Positions 1-12,957 of a stretch of DNA of 64,000 nt are shown here, one piece after another. The notes beneath the pieces were generated by a model that saw nothing but the letters and a program-made list of their open reading frames with translations, ran no database searches and was not told where the DNA came from. How positions within the stretch are numbered: position 1 is the first letter of the stretch; each line of letters begins with the position of its first letter. The DNA is taken from positions 139,774,281 through 139,838,280 of the forward strand of contig NC_089222.1 in the NCBI RefSeq assembly GCF_963924675.1, written 5' to 3'. Position numbers and translations under genes: made by a program. The stretch comes from Phocoena phocoena. Its lineage: Eukaryota; Chordata; Mammalia; Artiodactyla; Phocoenidae.

Positions 1-867
1 CCCATGTCTGAGGCCCTGATGGTTATGGGCTCCACTCCAGTGAGCCTTCCTTTGTCTCCTCCACACTTTGTTTGCTGGAACTCTGCAGCCAATCTGCAGA
101 ATCTTGGAACTATAGGCCTGACATGGACGTGACCTTCAAGTCAGAGATGGTCTGAGGCATTGAGGCAGAAGGGCACTCTCTGGGTGGGGCAGGACTGAGG
201 TGGGGTGGAAAAGGTCATTCTAGACCCAAGAGCCATGGCAGGGGTGTGGACAGGAAGAGCAGACCAAAGGCCCTGGAAAGAGTTTGTTCAGCATCTGGGA
301 ACTTTGAAAATACAGATTTGTTCTCGGCATTCCTTGCACATGTCTGGTGCTGATGGAGGGAGCTTAGGGCTGATGATGAGGAAGAAGCAGGTATGTCTGT
401 GGATGGAGGTTATAGTTGGGGTCATCCAGGACTAAGTTCCTACCATGGGCCTGGAAATACACAGCCCTGTTTCATGGCATCCTCACAGCTGTAGTAACAT
501 GAAGGAAATTTAAAAATAATAGCAGTCGGAGTTCCCACGGTGCGAACCCTCTATATTTCCAATGCTGCCTACACGTGCATTATTTCCTCTTGATGCTGTT
601 TTTCCTGGCTTCCAACATTTATCTCTAAAAGACCCATCCTAATATCAAAACACTGAATGTCTTCACTTGAGACTTAGTTTCCTTTCCCTTTGGAAAATTC
701 CATCAGTTGAATGGAGTATGTATGTTTCGGTCTGTTGGTCTCAAGGAGAGAAGTTACTAGGGAAGAGAGTTAAAGGGGTTTGTTTCTTTAGGAAAAAGAC
801 TTTAGATGCTACTTAGGTGATGAGTGTCACTCAAGTAACATCTGTAAGATCTAAGATGAGCACTGTT

Positions 868-945
868 CAGATTCATTCGTTCACTCCTCCATTTAGACTA
901 TTTTTTATTGAGTGCCTGCTGTATATCAGGTACCATAAACTCTTT
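868..945 (-). repeat. L2 3'-end fragment
   Basis: The stretch 'tttattgagtgcctgctgta' preceded by attcattcgttcactc is the antisense of the L2 LINE 3' terminus. Only about 80 bases are recognisable. Confidence 0.6.
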
Positions 946-1675
946 CTTCTCCAGCAAGGCAGTTATCCATCTAAAAAGTTAAAAGTCAAAGAGATGTATA
1001 GAATTATAGAAAGAGGAAACATGGGGGATTATGGACCATACGTTCCAACTCTCCCATTTTCTTACAATTCAATTGTTCAATTTCCATCTCTGAGGACGAA
1101 AGCTCTAGGAACAAATCAGTTTTCCCATGGCATTGAAATAGATCCCTCATCAAATACAGAGATATAATGAGCTATTAAATTGCATTTTACCAGAGCTTTC
1201 CAAAAATATGTGTAAGCATTTAAAACAGGGACAGTCTTCAATATGGTTACTTTGTCTTCATCTTATAACCAGAAGACATAATTCATCTCATTAAGCTTTT
1301 CCAGCCAGCTTTCATTGTGAAAAAAAGCAGCAGAATGAAACCCTATTTTCAAACGTTGCACCTTCAGTTCAATAAAGAAAATTGTCTTTTTTCCACTGTA
1401 TTTTGTTTTAGCTTCAGAGGAAGACAGAAGGGAACCATGTTTGTGATCACTTCAAATAGTTTTTGAATCTAAGTAATAAATCTAACAGAACTCCAACTCC
1501 AAAGAGGGGAGAGGTCACCCCATAGGGCCACTGACAGACGAGACTCAAGGCAGGTATTCAATAAATACTGGTTAAAGGGGCCCCAGGTGTTCTATTCTCA
1601 CTGTTCAGTCATTTCGCCTTGTTTATTCTCTTGGAAATTTTAATAGCAAAAGAGTAGCATATATATATGTTGCTG

Positions 1676-1860
1676 TGTTCTGAGAGCTTAACAGTTACCA
1701 ATCCTCACAACAGCCTGGTGCAGCGGCCGCTGGCATTAGCTCCATTTCTCAGATGTGTAAACTGATGACACAAAAGAGAAGGGAATTGCTCCAGGTCTCA
1801 GAGCCAGGAGGAGGCAGAACTGAGGCTTGAAGCTGGGCAGCCTCTATTCACCGGCCACAC
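1676..1860 (-). repeat. MIR SINE, antisense
   Basis: Antisense MIR order is kept: cctcacaacagcctgg, then ccatttctcagatgtgtaaactga, then a decayed copy of the box-B side (gaggcttgaagctgggcagcct). It is diverged, as expected for an ancient tRNA-core SINE. Confidence 0.75.
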
Positions 1861-2696
1861 TTATAACCCCCACACAGACAGCCCCACCCAGTAAAGCTAG
1901 GATGGCTAGGATGGCGGCCCTTTAAAAAGTAAAGCAGATCTTTATTTCAGAAAGGCATCAAGAACGCCCTGCCCCACATGTTACTCTGGCTTAAGGTGTG
2001 CACTGTGATACATACACGATTCATAGTCTAGGCCACCATCCTTGCCCCTGGACTGTTCATTCCCCAGCACAGCAGATGTGTGACCCATCCAGAGCGTATC
2101 TAAAAAGATGGAAATAAGAAAGAGAGGGAAATCCTGGAGGAGGATTTTTTTTCATGGAATTTAGACACTGCTATTTTAAGAAAAAGAAATCTTAACATGA
2201 TTCAGAGAATTGCGAAGTGTATATTGAAAAGTCTCCCAATAAATGCATTTTCAGCTCTTTGCCCAGCTGTGGTAAGAAATCTGCCCCTTGCTTACTGCAC
2301 TGTTTAGCTCTACCTTCATTGTGCATTCCAAGAAGTCTCAGGGAGAAGCTCCCACAAACAGCCTGGTATCCTACCAGTACCAAGCCTAGAACAGAGGATC
2401 CCACGTTCTCTATTCTAACATGGTAAGGGTCTGTGCATTCAGTACATTACTTTGAAATGCACATAGCAAAGAGCATCCCTTTAAATATGATATTCTTGGT
2501 ATTCACATATTTGTTCTTTAACAGTTCCTGTGAAAGTTCTAAGGCAATTCATTAGATGCCTGCTAAATGGGTAATTAATTGGTGAATATGAAAGTTCTCT
2601 GTCTTATTATTTGGGGCATCAATTTCTTTATTGCTAATAAGCATGGTTCAAGATATTTCTCTCAATGACTCTATCTTTTAAGGGCATGGAAAAGTG

Positions 2697-3455
2697 ATTA
2701 TGCAAGTCAAACCACAGTGAGATCTATCACTTCACACCTGTCAAGATGGCTATTATAAAAACAAAAACCAAAACATAACAAGTGTTGGTGAGGATGTAGA
2801 GAAACTGGAACCCTCGCGTACTGTTGGTGGGAATGCAAAATGGTACAGCTGCACTGGAAAACAGTATAGCGGTTCCTTGAAACATTTTTAAAGAAAACAA
2901 CCATATGATCCAGCAATCCCACTTATGCCTATTTATCCAAAAGAATTAAAATCAGGCAAGAGATATTAGCACTTCTAGCTTCACTACAGTACCATTCACA
3001 ATAGTCAAGGTGTGGAAACAACCTATATGTCCATTGATGGATGAATAGATAAAGAAAATGTGGTACACTCATACAATAGAATACTATTCTTCTTAAAAAG
3101 AAGGAAATTTGGAAATAGATGACAGCATGGATGAACCTTGAGAACATTATACTTAGTGAAAAAAGCCAGTCACAGAAAGACAAATACTGCCCGATTCCCC
3201 CTTATATGAGGTATCTAAAAAAGTCAAATTCAGAGAATCAAAGAATGAAATGTTGGTTTCCAGGAGCTGGGGGAGGGAGAAGTGGTGAAGTTACTAATCA
3301 ACCATCATAAAGTCTCAGTCAAGTAGAATGAAAAGGCTCCAGAGATCTGCTGTACTACTTGGTACCTTTGGTCAACAATAAGGTACACTTAAACATTTGT
3401 TTAAAAGGTAGATCTCGTGTTGTGTTCTTACCACAATAAAATAAATAAAAAATGA
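2697..3455 (+). repeat. Ancient L1 3' end (ORF2 tail and 3' UTR)
   Basis: About 760 bp follow the canonical mammalian L1 ORF2 end and 3' UTR: tcacacctgtcaagatggct, gttggtgaggatgtagagaa, tgatccagcaatcccactt, ccattgatggatgaatagat, ttccaggagctgggggaggg, ending ttaccacaataaaataaata. Reading frames are broken by many stops. It resembles L1MA/L1MB-age copies; the subfamily is not certain. Confidence 0.9.
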
Positions 3456-5114
3456 TTGTGTCTTAACCATTTTCTCAGATTCACATTTTCAGGTCTGGGT
3501 TCTATTTATAACCCACAAAACACTGGTCTTGACAACCCCATACAGTATGTGGCACCAGTGAGAGGGAAGAGAAGGCAGGAAGACCGCTCACAGCAGGAGA
3601 AATCCCACATGGGGCTGGGGCTGCCCTGAGAGGGGGAGGCTGATTCAGACTGAAGAATTTCAGGAAGGCACTGGACAACAGCTGGGGTGCCAGAAAGTTG
3701 GGTGTATCAGCCTCCAAGCCCCTTAAAACATCCTTGGGGCCACACAACTTCAGGAGTTTAATCTCTGCAGCAATCTAACAGATTCCATGCCACTTGGGTG
3801 TAATTGCGGTCACTCTAGGAAATAGAGAAATAATGTAGAAAGACCCCCTCAACCTTCATGATGAACAAGATAGGGGGTTGGTGCCCTTCTTCTGATAACT
3901 GGAGACACATGCCCAACTAAGATGGCCTGTTGAGCCTCAATTAATTAATCGCTCTTAAGTAGCATTTGGAGAATTAAGGTGAGTTGAGAACATGATCATT
4001 GACTTCTTAAAACATACTAGTATTATGAATTAATGATGAAAGAACATAGCAAAGAATATCAAATAAATTGGAAGATCTACTATATTTAAATTAAGGTGAG
4101 AAGTCAGACATGCTGCCAAACTCCACTGGGTTCTCGTAGGGTTACAGAATCAGAGGGCTGGGAAACTCCATTCCCAAGCCCCCAGGCAGGACTCTCCAGA
4201 AGCTACTTGGATGAACAAATGCTTAGCTTATATTAACATTTTTCTAAGGAGGAGAGTCCAACATTTCCCTCTGCAACTCCAGAGTTATATTTATGTGTAT
4301 GTGTGGTGGCTCTGAATATACTTTCTTCCCCTGTCCTTCCTCAAACTATGTGACATTTGAGGTGGACTGCAAAAATGCACACAAGACATAAATGATCAAA
4401 GGAATGGAAGTGAAGGTTATATGAGGGCAGAAAAGCAATTAACCAAGAGATAAAATCAGCACATTGAGTAAGCTTACTATTTATAGTTGTTCAAGGTAGA
4501 ACATCAATCTATCTCTGAACTTTCTACTTGCCAAAGCAAAAAAGGAATCTATCCTGTGACAATTCAAGGTGTCAAAAAGATACATATGAACCAGTCACTC
4601 AGCAGAAGCAAAGCTTTTCCTGGGCTGAAACTTGAGGGAAGTTTCTCTCGTGGCTTCTCTTGCAGAGAACTGGGTGATGCAGCACGCAGTATCCTTCCCA
4701 GCATCCCATAACAGACCTGAGAACATACCACACATAAAGCAGGATGCTCCAATCACACAGCTCGCAGCTGCTTCAGCTACAGGAACTGGGAGACTGTATT
4801 TCCTCAGCCAGCGCTCCATGCTTACCACTTCTTGACACTGATTTTGGAAAGAACCAGCCAACCAGAAAAATGGGTGCAAAAATATAAAAAAATAAATGAT
4901 TAAAAACCGAAAAAAATCTTGAGAGATGGAATGCTACATATTCCAGTTTCCACAGTCTTCTAAGTTATATGTTTTAAATTCAAATTTGCCTCTGCATGGT
5001 GGGCAAACAAATATTTACAGACCTCATTTGTTTCATCTTCTATCCCGTATCTGACTGCTTTTACTCATGCTAGGGATGGCTCCAAAATCTTTTCATGTAT
5101 TCATGTCATAGTGA

Positions 5115-5350
5115 AACATTCAAAATGGTGCTCAACACACAGTAAATGCTATGTGTTAGCTGTTATTATTCATCTCATCCACACGACTCCACAAGGTCAA
5201 ATACCAGTAAACAGCAGCACTATTACAGGTGACTTGCAGAGAGGATGGAGGCAGGTTGTGCCCAAGGTTACACGACCAGCAGTGGAGCAGCTGGGATTTG
5301 AACCTACAGAGTTGGGGTCCTGCGTCCAAGGACTTGACCACCATGCTATA
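5115..5350. repeat. Two abutting MIR pieces, one in each orientation
   Basis: Bases 5115-5175 resemble the sense 3' end of MIR (gtgctcaacacacagtaaatgct). Bases 5160-5350 are antisense MIR core and head (gttacacgaccagcagtgga, then gctgggatttgaacc). Either two MIRs met tail to tail or one copy was rearranged. Confidence 0.6.
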
Positions 5351-6483
5351 GGACCTCCCCTGGTAACTCCACACCAATGGTCTCTTTCACAGACATAACA
5401 CATAATGGGATGGACCCTCAGAAGACTCAAGGTCATCACTATTGGGTATTTTCCGAAGAACATCCTAGGAGTGGCCCTGAAGACAGTCATGGATAGGGCG
5501 GCAGATGTGAGATGAGTAGGGCCAGCCCTGTGCAGACAAAGGCAGAGCCTCCTGGGAGTAGCTAAAGGCGGCAATGTTTATTTGGACATGCGTACGAATT
5601 TTGATAAGTCTGGTTTAAGAAAAAGGTGGCCACCTCGATTTACAGTTGAACATCATATGTCCCTCCCCAAACCTTCCTTGAGGTGCTCAGCAGGGTGCAA
5701 GCTCTGCAGAGATGATGGGTGAACATTCATGAGTGTGAGGAAATCAGACAAGAAGTGTCTGTGCTCAGAGAGGAGAGTGGGAATGCCTGTGACTCAGATC
5801 GTGGGTCTAAGAAGACAGAACTGAGAACCAGGACGGAAGATGGACCACTGAGAAAGTAGTCCATCTAATTTTTTTAAGATTAAGTGGACCCCAGCCCGAT
5901 ACAAAAGCTTCTTTTAGCTGTTTCCATAATCCTTTTCTTTGAAAAGGGGTCATGTGCCTATAAAAATGTACCAAGACATTAAAATTAGGGCTTTGGTTTT
6001 TGAAAAACAAAATAAACTTGACATCTGACATTGGTTTTCTCACATCAGAGTCTACTTACAGCAGGGCAGATTCCATCACAGAAACAGCCCACAGTGAAAT
6101 GGCATAGATGCGAACGTTAGCTTGACAAGGATGCGCTGTGCCCTGAGCTGAGTGTGAATGGACCTCATTTATCCAAGCATGTCACTGAATGCAGCCCCAA
6201 GTGACAGGGCCGAGCTCACCAGCCACCTTAAATCTGTGATCCACCCTCACTTCACAACAGTTAGTGGAGGCGCTCAGGCCTGAGAGAAAGCCCAAGGCAA
6301 GTCAAAATCGAATTTGGGCAAAACTGATATAACTTCTCCTGGTGGGTGAAGGCAAACCCGCCGGTCCTCTCGAAAATCTACCCATTCTTCAAACCCCATC
6401 CTCCTTCCTGTTCCTGAATTCCTCTTGCACTTGGAGACGGCTTTCCCCTGCCTTGTTCTCCACCACATGCTGGTGGAGTCATT

Positions 6484-7110
6484 TTTTTTTTCACATTTGA
6501 AATGCATTTTTTTTTTTTTTTTGTGGTACATGGGCCTCTCACTGTTGTGGCCTCTCCCGTTGTGGAGCATAGGCTCCGGACATGCAGGCTCAGCGGCCAT
6601 GGCTCACGGGCCCAGCTGCTCCGCGGCATGTGGGATCTTCCCAGACCGGGGCACGAACCCGTGTCCCCTGCATCGGCAGGCGGACTCTCAACCACTGCGC
6701 CACCAGGGAAGCCCTGAAATGCATATTTTTAAAAAAAACTTTTATTGGAGTATAGTTAATTTACAATGTTGTGTTAGTTTCGGGTGTACAGCAAAGTGAT
6801 TCAGTTACGCATATGCATATATCCATTCTTTTTAGATTCTTTTCCCATATAGGTTATTACAGAATATTGAGTAGAGCTCCCTGTGCTATACAGTAGGTCC
6901 TTATTAATTACCTATTTTATATATAGTAGTGTGTATATGTGAACTAATTCAGACAGAGAAAAGACAAATATCATGTGATATCGCTTATATGTGGAATCTA
7001 AAAAAAATGGTACAAATGAACTTAGTTTCAAAACAGAAATAGAGTCACAGATGTAGACAACAAACTTACGGTTACCAAAGGCAAAAGAGGGGGAGAGGGA
7101 TAAATTAGAA
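6484..7110 (-). mobile_element. 5'-inverted (twin-primed) L1 with a SINE in its tail
   Basis: Bases 6725-6937 are the antisense cetartiodactyl L1 3' UTR (ttattggagtatagttaatt ... tatatatagtagtgtgtata). From about 6942 the orientation flips: 6948-7108 is sense L1 from just upstream in the element (cttatatgtggaatcta ... gagggataaatta). The two pieces are nearly contiguous in L1 order, the signature of twin priming. ggtggagt occurs at 6472 and 7111, a possible target-site duplication (TSD). The CHR SINE at 6508-6714 interrupts the T-rich tail. No intact ORF. Confidence 0.8.
6508..6714 (-). mobile_element. CHR-family SINE
   Basis: About 207 bp in antisense: a poly(T) start, then gggcctctcactgttgtggc, and an end that is the complement of the tRNA-derived head (gcgccaccagggaagccc). 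It is flanked by perfect 10-bp TSDs tgaaatgcat at 6498-6507 and 6715-6724. It is inserted in the tail of the surrounding L1. Confidence 0.95.
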
Positions 7111-7296
7111 GGTGGAGTATTCTTGAGCTTTACTTCCAGAGAGTCTGCTTTCCTGCTACCAGAGTCATCTTCCACAAAGACAAGTCCATGCTGGCCACGT
7201 GCAACCCAAGCCCTTCCTCGGCCCATAGAGCCTTCCGACAAATCCACACTCCCTAGACTGTCCTCGGCCATCTGGCCCTGGGCCTCCTCAACTCAT

Positions 7297-7838
7297 TCAT
7301 TTAAAAAAATTATTAAAGTATTGTTGATTTACAATGTTGTGTAAGTTTCAGGTGTACAGCAAAGTGATTCAGGTATGCATTTTATACACACACACACACA
7401 CACACACACACGTTCTTTTTCAGATTGTTTTCCCTTTTAGGTTATTACAGAATATTGAGTACAGTTCCCTGTGCTGTACAGTAGGTCCTGGTTGTTTATC
7501 TATTTTATATATAGTAGCGTGTATATGTTAATCTCAAACTCCTAATTCATCCCTCCCCTCCCTTTCCCCTTTGGTAACCGTAAGTTTGTTTTCTATGTCT
7601 GTGGGTCTATTTCTGTTTTGCATTATAAATAAGTTCCTTTGTACCATTTTTTTTAAAAAGATTCCACATATAAGCAACATCATATGCTATCTGTCTTTCT
7701 CTGACTTACTTCACTCAGTATGAGAAGCTCCAGGTCCATCCGTATTGCTGCAAATGGCATTATTTCATTCTTTCTTATGGCTGAGGAACATTCCATCATA
7801 CATATGTACCCCATCTTCTTTATCCATTCATCTGTGTG
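7297..7838 (-). mobile_element. Cetartiodactyl L1 3' end, antisense
   Basis: About 540 bp of antisense L1: ttgttgatttacaatgttgt, gttattacagaatattgagt, taaccgtaagtttgttttc, then into the ORF2 end (aggtccatccgtattgctgc, tatggctgaggaacattcc). A (CA)12-like tract at 7386-7411 sits in the 3' UTR. It is 5'-truncated and non-coding. Confidence 0.9.
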
Positions 7839-7945
7839 ACAAACACTTACAGAGCGAGTGTACGCCACGTACTGTCCCAGGTGCCGGGGACCCAGCAGTG
7901 TCCCTGTTTTCGTGGTGCCTGCCTTTGGGTGGGTGAAGTCTCTCT
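7839..7945 (-). repeat. L2 3'-end fragment
   Basis: Antisense L2 pattern acaaacacttacagagcgag ... gtgccggggacccagcagtg ... tccctgttttcgtggtgcc, decayed. It abuts the L1 at its left. Confidence 0.6.
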
Positions 7946-10229
7946 CCCCAGCCCCACATACTCTGCCCTGGAAGACCACGGTCCACATCCCATCCAACCC
8001 TTTTGTGGAGGAGCAAGCGAATGTTTACTCCCGTGCAGTCTTCGGCTCATGACAGTTTATTAGAATGGCACTATCTTCCCAAATGTGCTTTTTAGCTTAT
8101 TAGGTGACTTCATGGTAAGAACTTGATGATGAAGCTAGACTACAGAGGCTTTCTTTGGCAGCTCTACCCTGACAGTCCAAAGAGTTCAGTTCCACGAGAG
8201 GGTCCTAAGGATGCTAGCCAGGGCACGCATCCCAAGTCTGCCTTAAACCTGAATAGGAATCAATCCCCCCTCAGGTGGTTTTCTTCCTAAGAATCCTAAA
8301 AGCACATACTTAGTCCTAATCGACTGAACCAACTCCTAATCAAGTTTCACGCCATGAATGGAGGTAGTCACCACAAAAGGTATTTTTAGGACCCCAGACA
8401 AGGAGGGGATTGTCTGGAAAGCACTGGGGTAATTTGTAGGTCTGGTTTATTTCTGAATCAGAGGCAGTGGAAAAGCTGCTTCAGAGCCCATGGCCTGAGC
8501 AGCGGGTGGAGCTGGGCAGTGATTCACGGAGCACTCTGGGCTCCAACTGAAACTGGAGATGTTTATCTTCACAGCTGTGTGTTATTTTTACCCTTACTAA
8601 ATATTCTCTCTTACACCTGGAATTTCAGCCTCTTCCCACCAGGCCTGTTCCCTTCTCCCTTCTCCCTTCTCCTAAGCAGTTGAAGACGAAATTAATTTAA
8701 AAAGTCACCACCAACAGTTAGTTCTTTGTCCCCAAAAGGGGTTTGAAGTTTTCCTGAGAAAGTTTCATGGTTTAAGTGTATATTTCTCTGAACAGCCAAA
8801 AATGGTATCAGCAAGATCACAGCACATTTAGAACTTGAAAACTGAGGAGGAAATGCATCCGTTGGGGATTCATCCTTTAGAATAAAGTATTCTGTAGAAT
8901 AAGATGTCTACAAATAGTTACCTGACAAAGATGTGGCACCTTTTCTATCTTGTGTGCGTGTGTGTGTTCTTTTCTCAAAACACTTTCATTTTTCAGAGAG
9001 GAAAGAATTAAGCCCGATAGCCATTATGGTGCTTTCAGGGTTTTATTTTCCTAAAAGGTTATGTAAATTCTGGTTAACCAAGATGATTTTCCTTTCAGGA
9101 TAGAAAATGCCAAACAGTCCTTGTCCCAATGTCAATATCCACAGTGACCCGATGGGATTCACTTACATCATAAGGAAGAGCACGGCTCTTAGGCTGTTCT
9201 CCAAAATGGTGTCCATCCATTTGACACCCCAAGAAATGGCAAAGATGCTCGTGAGTGCTACTAAGGAAGGGGGATGAGAAAAAATCTGCTCCAGACAGAG
9301 AGGCAGCCCCAGAGAACTTGACTCTCTCACTAAATCTTCCCCGACTGAGGCCCTTTCAATCCATGTCTCAGCCCTGCAGCCCAATGAACTGATGTCTGTA
9401 AAGACTCAAGGCCCCTTACAAGTAGGACAAACTATTACTACCCGACCTCACTAGCACAGTTGGGAAAACCACTAGTTTTCCAGTCTCCAACACTGAGCCG
9501 CCCACAGCTTGGAAGGTTTGGAAGGTGGCCAAGCTTAACTAGGAAACATCTTTTATGCCAGTCAGATTCAGAACCTTAAGTCAGAAAGGAACAAATGTGA
9601 TTATAGCTGCAAATTTCACTGTCCTAAAAGAAGACATAAAGTCTTCTAGAAAATGTAAGAAAATATACATGAAGTCAAATCTCAATGCATCAAAGTAGAA
9701 AGGCATGAGGGAGACCAGTCCCAGGGAGCCGCTTTCAAATGTCAAATATTGAGTATTCCAAGTAAAATGAGAAAACTGATGTTAAAAGACCTTCAGCCAA
9801 GATGTTGCTCTGTACGCAGGAACTGGGCAAAGCACCTATTCCAACACAATTACACACAGGGAACTGGAATAGTCACTATCCTAAAACTGAGAATTTTTTA
9901 TTTTTAATTTCAGCCCAATGACTATTTACTGAGAGCCACCACTGGGCTCAGACCATAGGTCTCCCATCACGCTGATTATTTGTTAAATGTGGTTCTGTTT
10001 GGAGTCACCTCATGAAGGGAATGTAAAGATGAGTGCATAAAGTAAAATGAGAGGAAAGTAAATTTTTTTAACTGTGTAATAAATACAAGAAATCAAAATA
10101 TGGTTGGTGTTTGGATTTAATGCCTCTCAGAAAACAAAATATCGGACATATTGCTCATCCATCACCTGGAGAAACTCCACCGTCCCTGCCAACACAGAGG
10201 TGATGCCTGGCTAAAGGAAGCAGCCCTGA

Positions 10230-10400
10230 GGGAGGAAGAGGAGCACAGGCCTGGGGTCACATGGCCCATGGCAGGCGGACTTAAGTTATGGAGACTCAAT
10301 GGTCTCCATGCGTAAAATGGGTATAATCTTAATGCCATCTCATAGATTTAATGAGGAAATTGGATGATATGTTGTATCCTAAAATCTATTAATAAATCAC
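10230..10400 (+). repeat. MIR SINE, sense
   Basis: The central and 3' parts of MIR are recognisable (ctccatgcgtaaaatgggta, then catctcatagatttaatgag). The left boundary is uncertain. Confidence 0.6.
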
Positions 10401-10800
10401 AGTGCGTTATAGAAATATTAATATCACTCCTCTGGGAGTCTTTCCTGCCTGGAGAAACTGAGTCATACTCTCATCCCTGCTATGGCCAGGCCCAGAGCAT
10501 CCCCCTGAACTTGTTTGTACTTGTCATGCGACCTCACGGAATCTTTTTCACCTTTGATGGACCGTAAGCTTCTCTTAATTCATCTTCAGAGCAAACACAG
10601 GCTATGATGAAGAGTAAACACCAAATAAATGGTTTAGCGCAGAGTTCACCACTTCGAGACTACAGACCTTTGGGGCTAGATGATTCTTTTTGGGGGCAGA
10701 TGCTGTCCTGTGTGTTGTAGGCCGCTGAGTGGCACCTCTAGCCTCAACTCACTAGATGCCAGGAACGCCTCACAGGTGTGACAGTCAAAGCTGTCTTCAG

Positions 10801-11005
10801 GGCTCCCCTGGTGGCGCAGTGGTTGAGAGTCCGCCTGCCGATGCAGGGGACACGGGTTCGTGCCCCGGTCCGGGAAGATCCCACATGCCGCAGAGCGGCT
10901 GGGCCCGTGAGCCATGGCCGCTGGGCCTGCGCGTCCGGAGCCTGTGCTCCGCAACGGGAGAGGCCACAACAGTGAGAGGCCCGCGTACCGCAAAAAAAAA
11001 AAAAA
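10801..11005 (+). mobile_element. CHR-family SINE
   Basis: Near-consensus CHR copy from ggctcccctggtggcgcagt through gagaggcccgcgtaccgc to an A tail of 13. It is flanked by imperfect 10-bp TSDs, ctgtcttcag (10791-10800) and ctgtctgcag (11006-11015). An internal RNA polymerase III box-B-like motif (gggttcgtgccc) is kept. Confidence 0.95.
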
Positions 11006-11414
11006 CTGTCTGCAGACACTGCCAAATGGCTCCCTGGGGGGCGCAGCCATGGCGTCTGTGAACCACTGGTTTAATGAGTAAGATCCCCTGAACTCGGGCA
11101 AGGAGTCCAGAGCTCGTCCTATTTTGCCTGGTGCTTATTAGAGGTAAGTGCAAGTCCCCTGTGTCTGGGCAGATACTTAGAGGGGCCTAGGCTCGATTCT
11201 CAGGAGGATTCCAGTTGTGGTTTGTCCACCCCTCATTTGGGGTACACCCCCCAAACCTGGGGCTCAGCCTCACTTCCCTCTTCCTCACTCCATACCCATC
11301 AGCAAAACACTACAGTTCTACCTTCCAAATATGTCCAGAATGCAATCACTTTTCCCACCCTCACGCAGGCCTCACCATCTCTTACCCTAACTCCTGAAGG
11401 GCCTCCTAGCGGTC

Positions 11415-11992
11415 TGGGCTTCAACACAGGAGCCAGGGAGATCCTGCTAAATCTAAGTGACATCACGTCCCTCCTTTGCTTACAGCCCCCAGCGGTCTAG
11501 CTCGCTCAGAGTGAAGATCAAAGCCCCTCACTGGCCTCACGATCACTCAACCTCATCTCCTATCACTCTTCCCCTTGGTCACTGAACATTAGCCACAACT
11601 GTCCTCCAACACTTCAGGCTGACCTCAGGGTCTCTGCACTCACCACTCCCTTTGCCTGGAATATTCTCCTACTGGGTAACCATGGGACCTTCTCCCTCAC
11701 TGACTTTGGGGCTTTACTCAAATGTCACGTTCTCAGAGGTGATCTTTTCAGGCTGCCCTTTCCAGAACTGCCACCCCCTGCCCTGCTTTAGTTTTCTTTT
11801 TTCCTTAGCACTTACCACAATCTAACCTGTTAGCCTTTAATTAGCTATCTGGTTCACTGGCTGCCTTTCCCGTTAGAAAGTGAACTTAGAGAGGCAATAT
11901 TTTTGTGTATGTTTTACCACTGTATGTCAAGTACCTAAAACAGTGACTGCACATAATAGGTGCTCAGTACATACTTGCTGGACGAATGAATG
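11415..11992 (+). repeat. L2 LINE 3' end, long copy
   Basis: Almost 580 bp of collinear L2: catcacgtccctcctttgct, cagagtgaagatcaaagcc, ctgcactcaccactcccttt, tgcctggaatattctcctac, tactcaaatgtcacgttctc, and the terminal taataggtgctcagtacata followed by gaatgaatga. No open frame. Confidence 0.9.
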
Positions 11993-12390
11993 ACTCCATG
12001 CGTAACCAGGACGTCTGACACCAAGATGGACCAATCAGGTAGCCCCCTTTTCTGTCATCTTCATCACACTCCAGACCACATGCTTTTTAAATATTACATC
12101 AAAAGCATCCTGTCATCTGATCCTAGGCTGGAGTTCTTCACAGCACACAGTGAATCTCCTTCCCAGACAAGAGAGAGAGGCGAGGCCCAATCTCTCACCT
12201 CACAGGCTCAGCCAGACAAAAGCCACTGCAGTGAGAGGCGAGCAGGGTGGCCGTCCACCTAGGCAGACAGACTTCCTGAGAGCAAGCCCTCCTCTGCACT
12301 TTGTTCTCCCAGATTATCCACTCTATAGGCCACCTTTATCCAGCTCCAGGGATTCTCATTTTTTTCTCTCCCTGGATGCTGCAACGGGAC

Positions 12391-12578
12391 TGTGTTTCTC
12401 AGACCAGTGAGGGTCAGAATCCCGGGGTAGGGGCGGGGGAGCTTGTTAAAGCAGGAGTGCTGGGTCCCACCCCCAGAGCTTTGGACTCAGCAGGTCTGGG
12501 CAGGGCCTGAGAATCTGAATCTCTAACAAGCTCCCAGATGGTGCTGAAGCAGCGGATCTCAGGGCCCTACTTTGAAAA
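12391..12578. repeat. MER5A-like hAT-Charlie MITE
   Basis: About 190 bp with the MER5A layout: decayed terminal repeat, gagcttgttaaag, cccacccccagagctt, ggtctgggcagggcctga, aacaagctcccagatggtg, and a decayed far end ctactttgaaaat. It has no coding capacity. Confidence 0.75.
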
Positions 12579-12904
12579 TCGGCGCACCAGGGGACCTCTC
12601 ACCCAACAGACTCCAACAATAGATTAACGACTCCAGGTGGCTTGGGTACTGGGCTAAGAGCAGGACTCGTAGTGTGGCACACAGAGTCATTCAATTCCAG
12701 CTGCAGTGAGCCTCCAGGTGGGCAGCATGGAATTGCCGCGACTTCCTGGTGGGCCACCAGGAGTTTTTACTGCCTGTGGAAGGATGAAGGATGCCCAATT
12801 CCACCCGCCTGAGAGTCGACTGAATCTCCGAGACAGGGATGCTGAGAGAGAGTAAAGGCTTGCACACCATACTGCCTGCTTGTGATGGAAGACAATTTTC
12901 TTGT

Positions 12905-12957
12905 GGACCGTATGTGAGTAAGTGTGCGTGTGCATGTGTGTGTGCGTGTGTGTGTTT
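12905..12957. repeat. (TG)n microsatellite
   Basis: Interrupted TG/CG repeat (gtgtgcgtgtgcatgtgtg and onward). Confidence 0.9.

Noticed and set aside
2697..3455. Possible L1 ORF2 coding remnant
   Set aside because: Several stops and frameshifts; no L1 here is long enough or open enough to encode protein.
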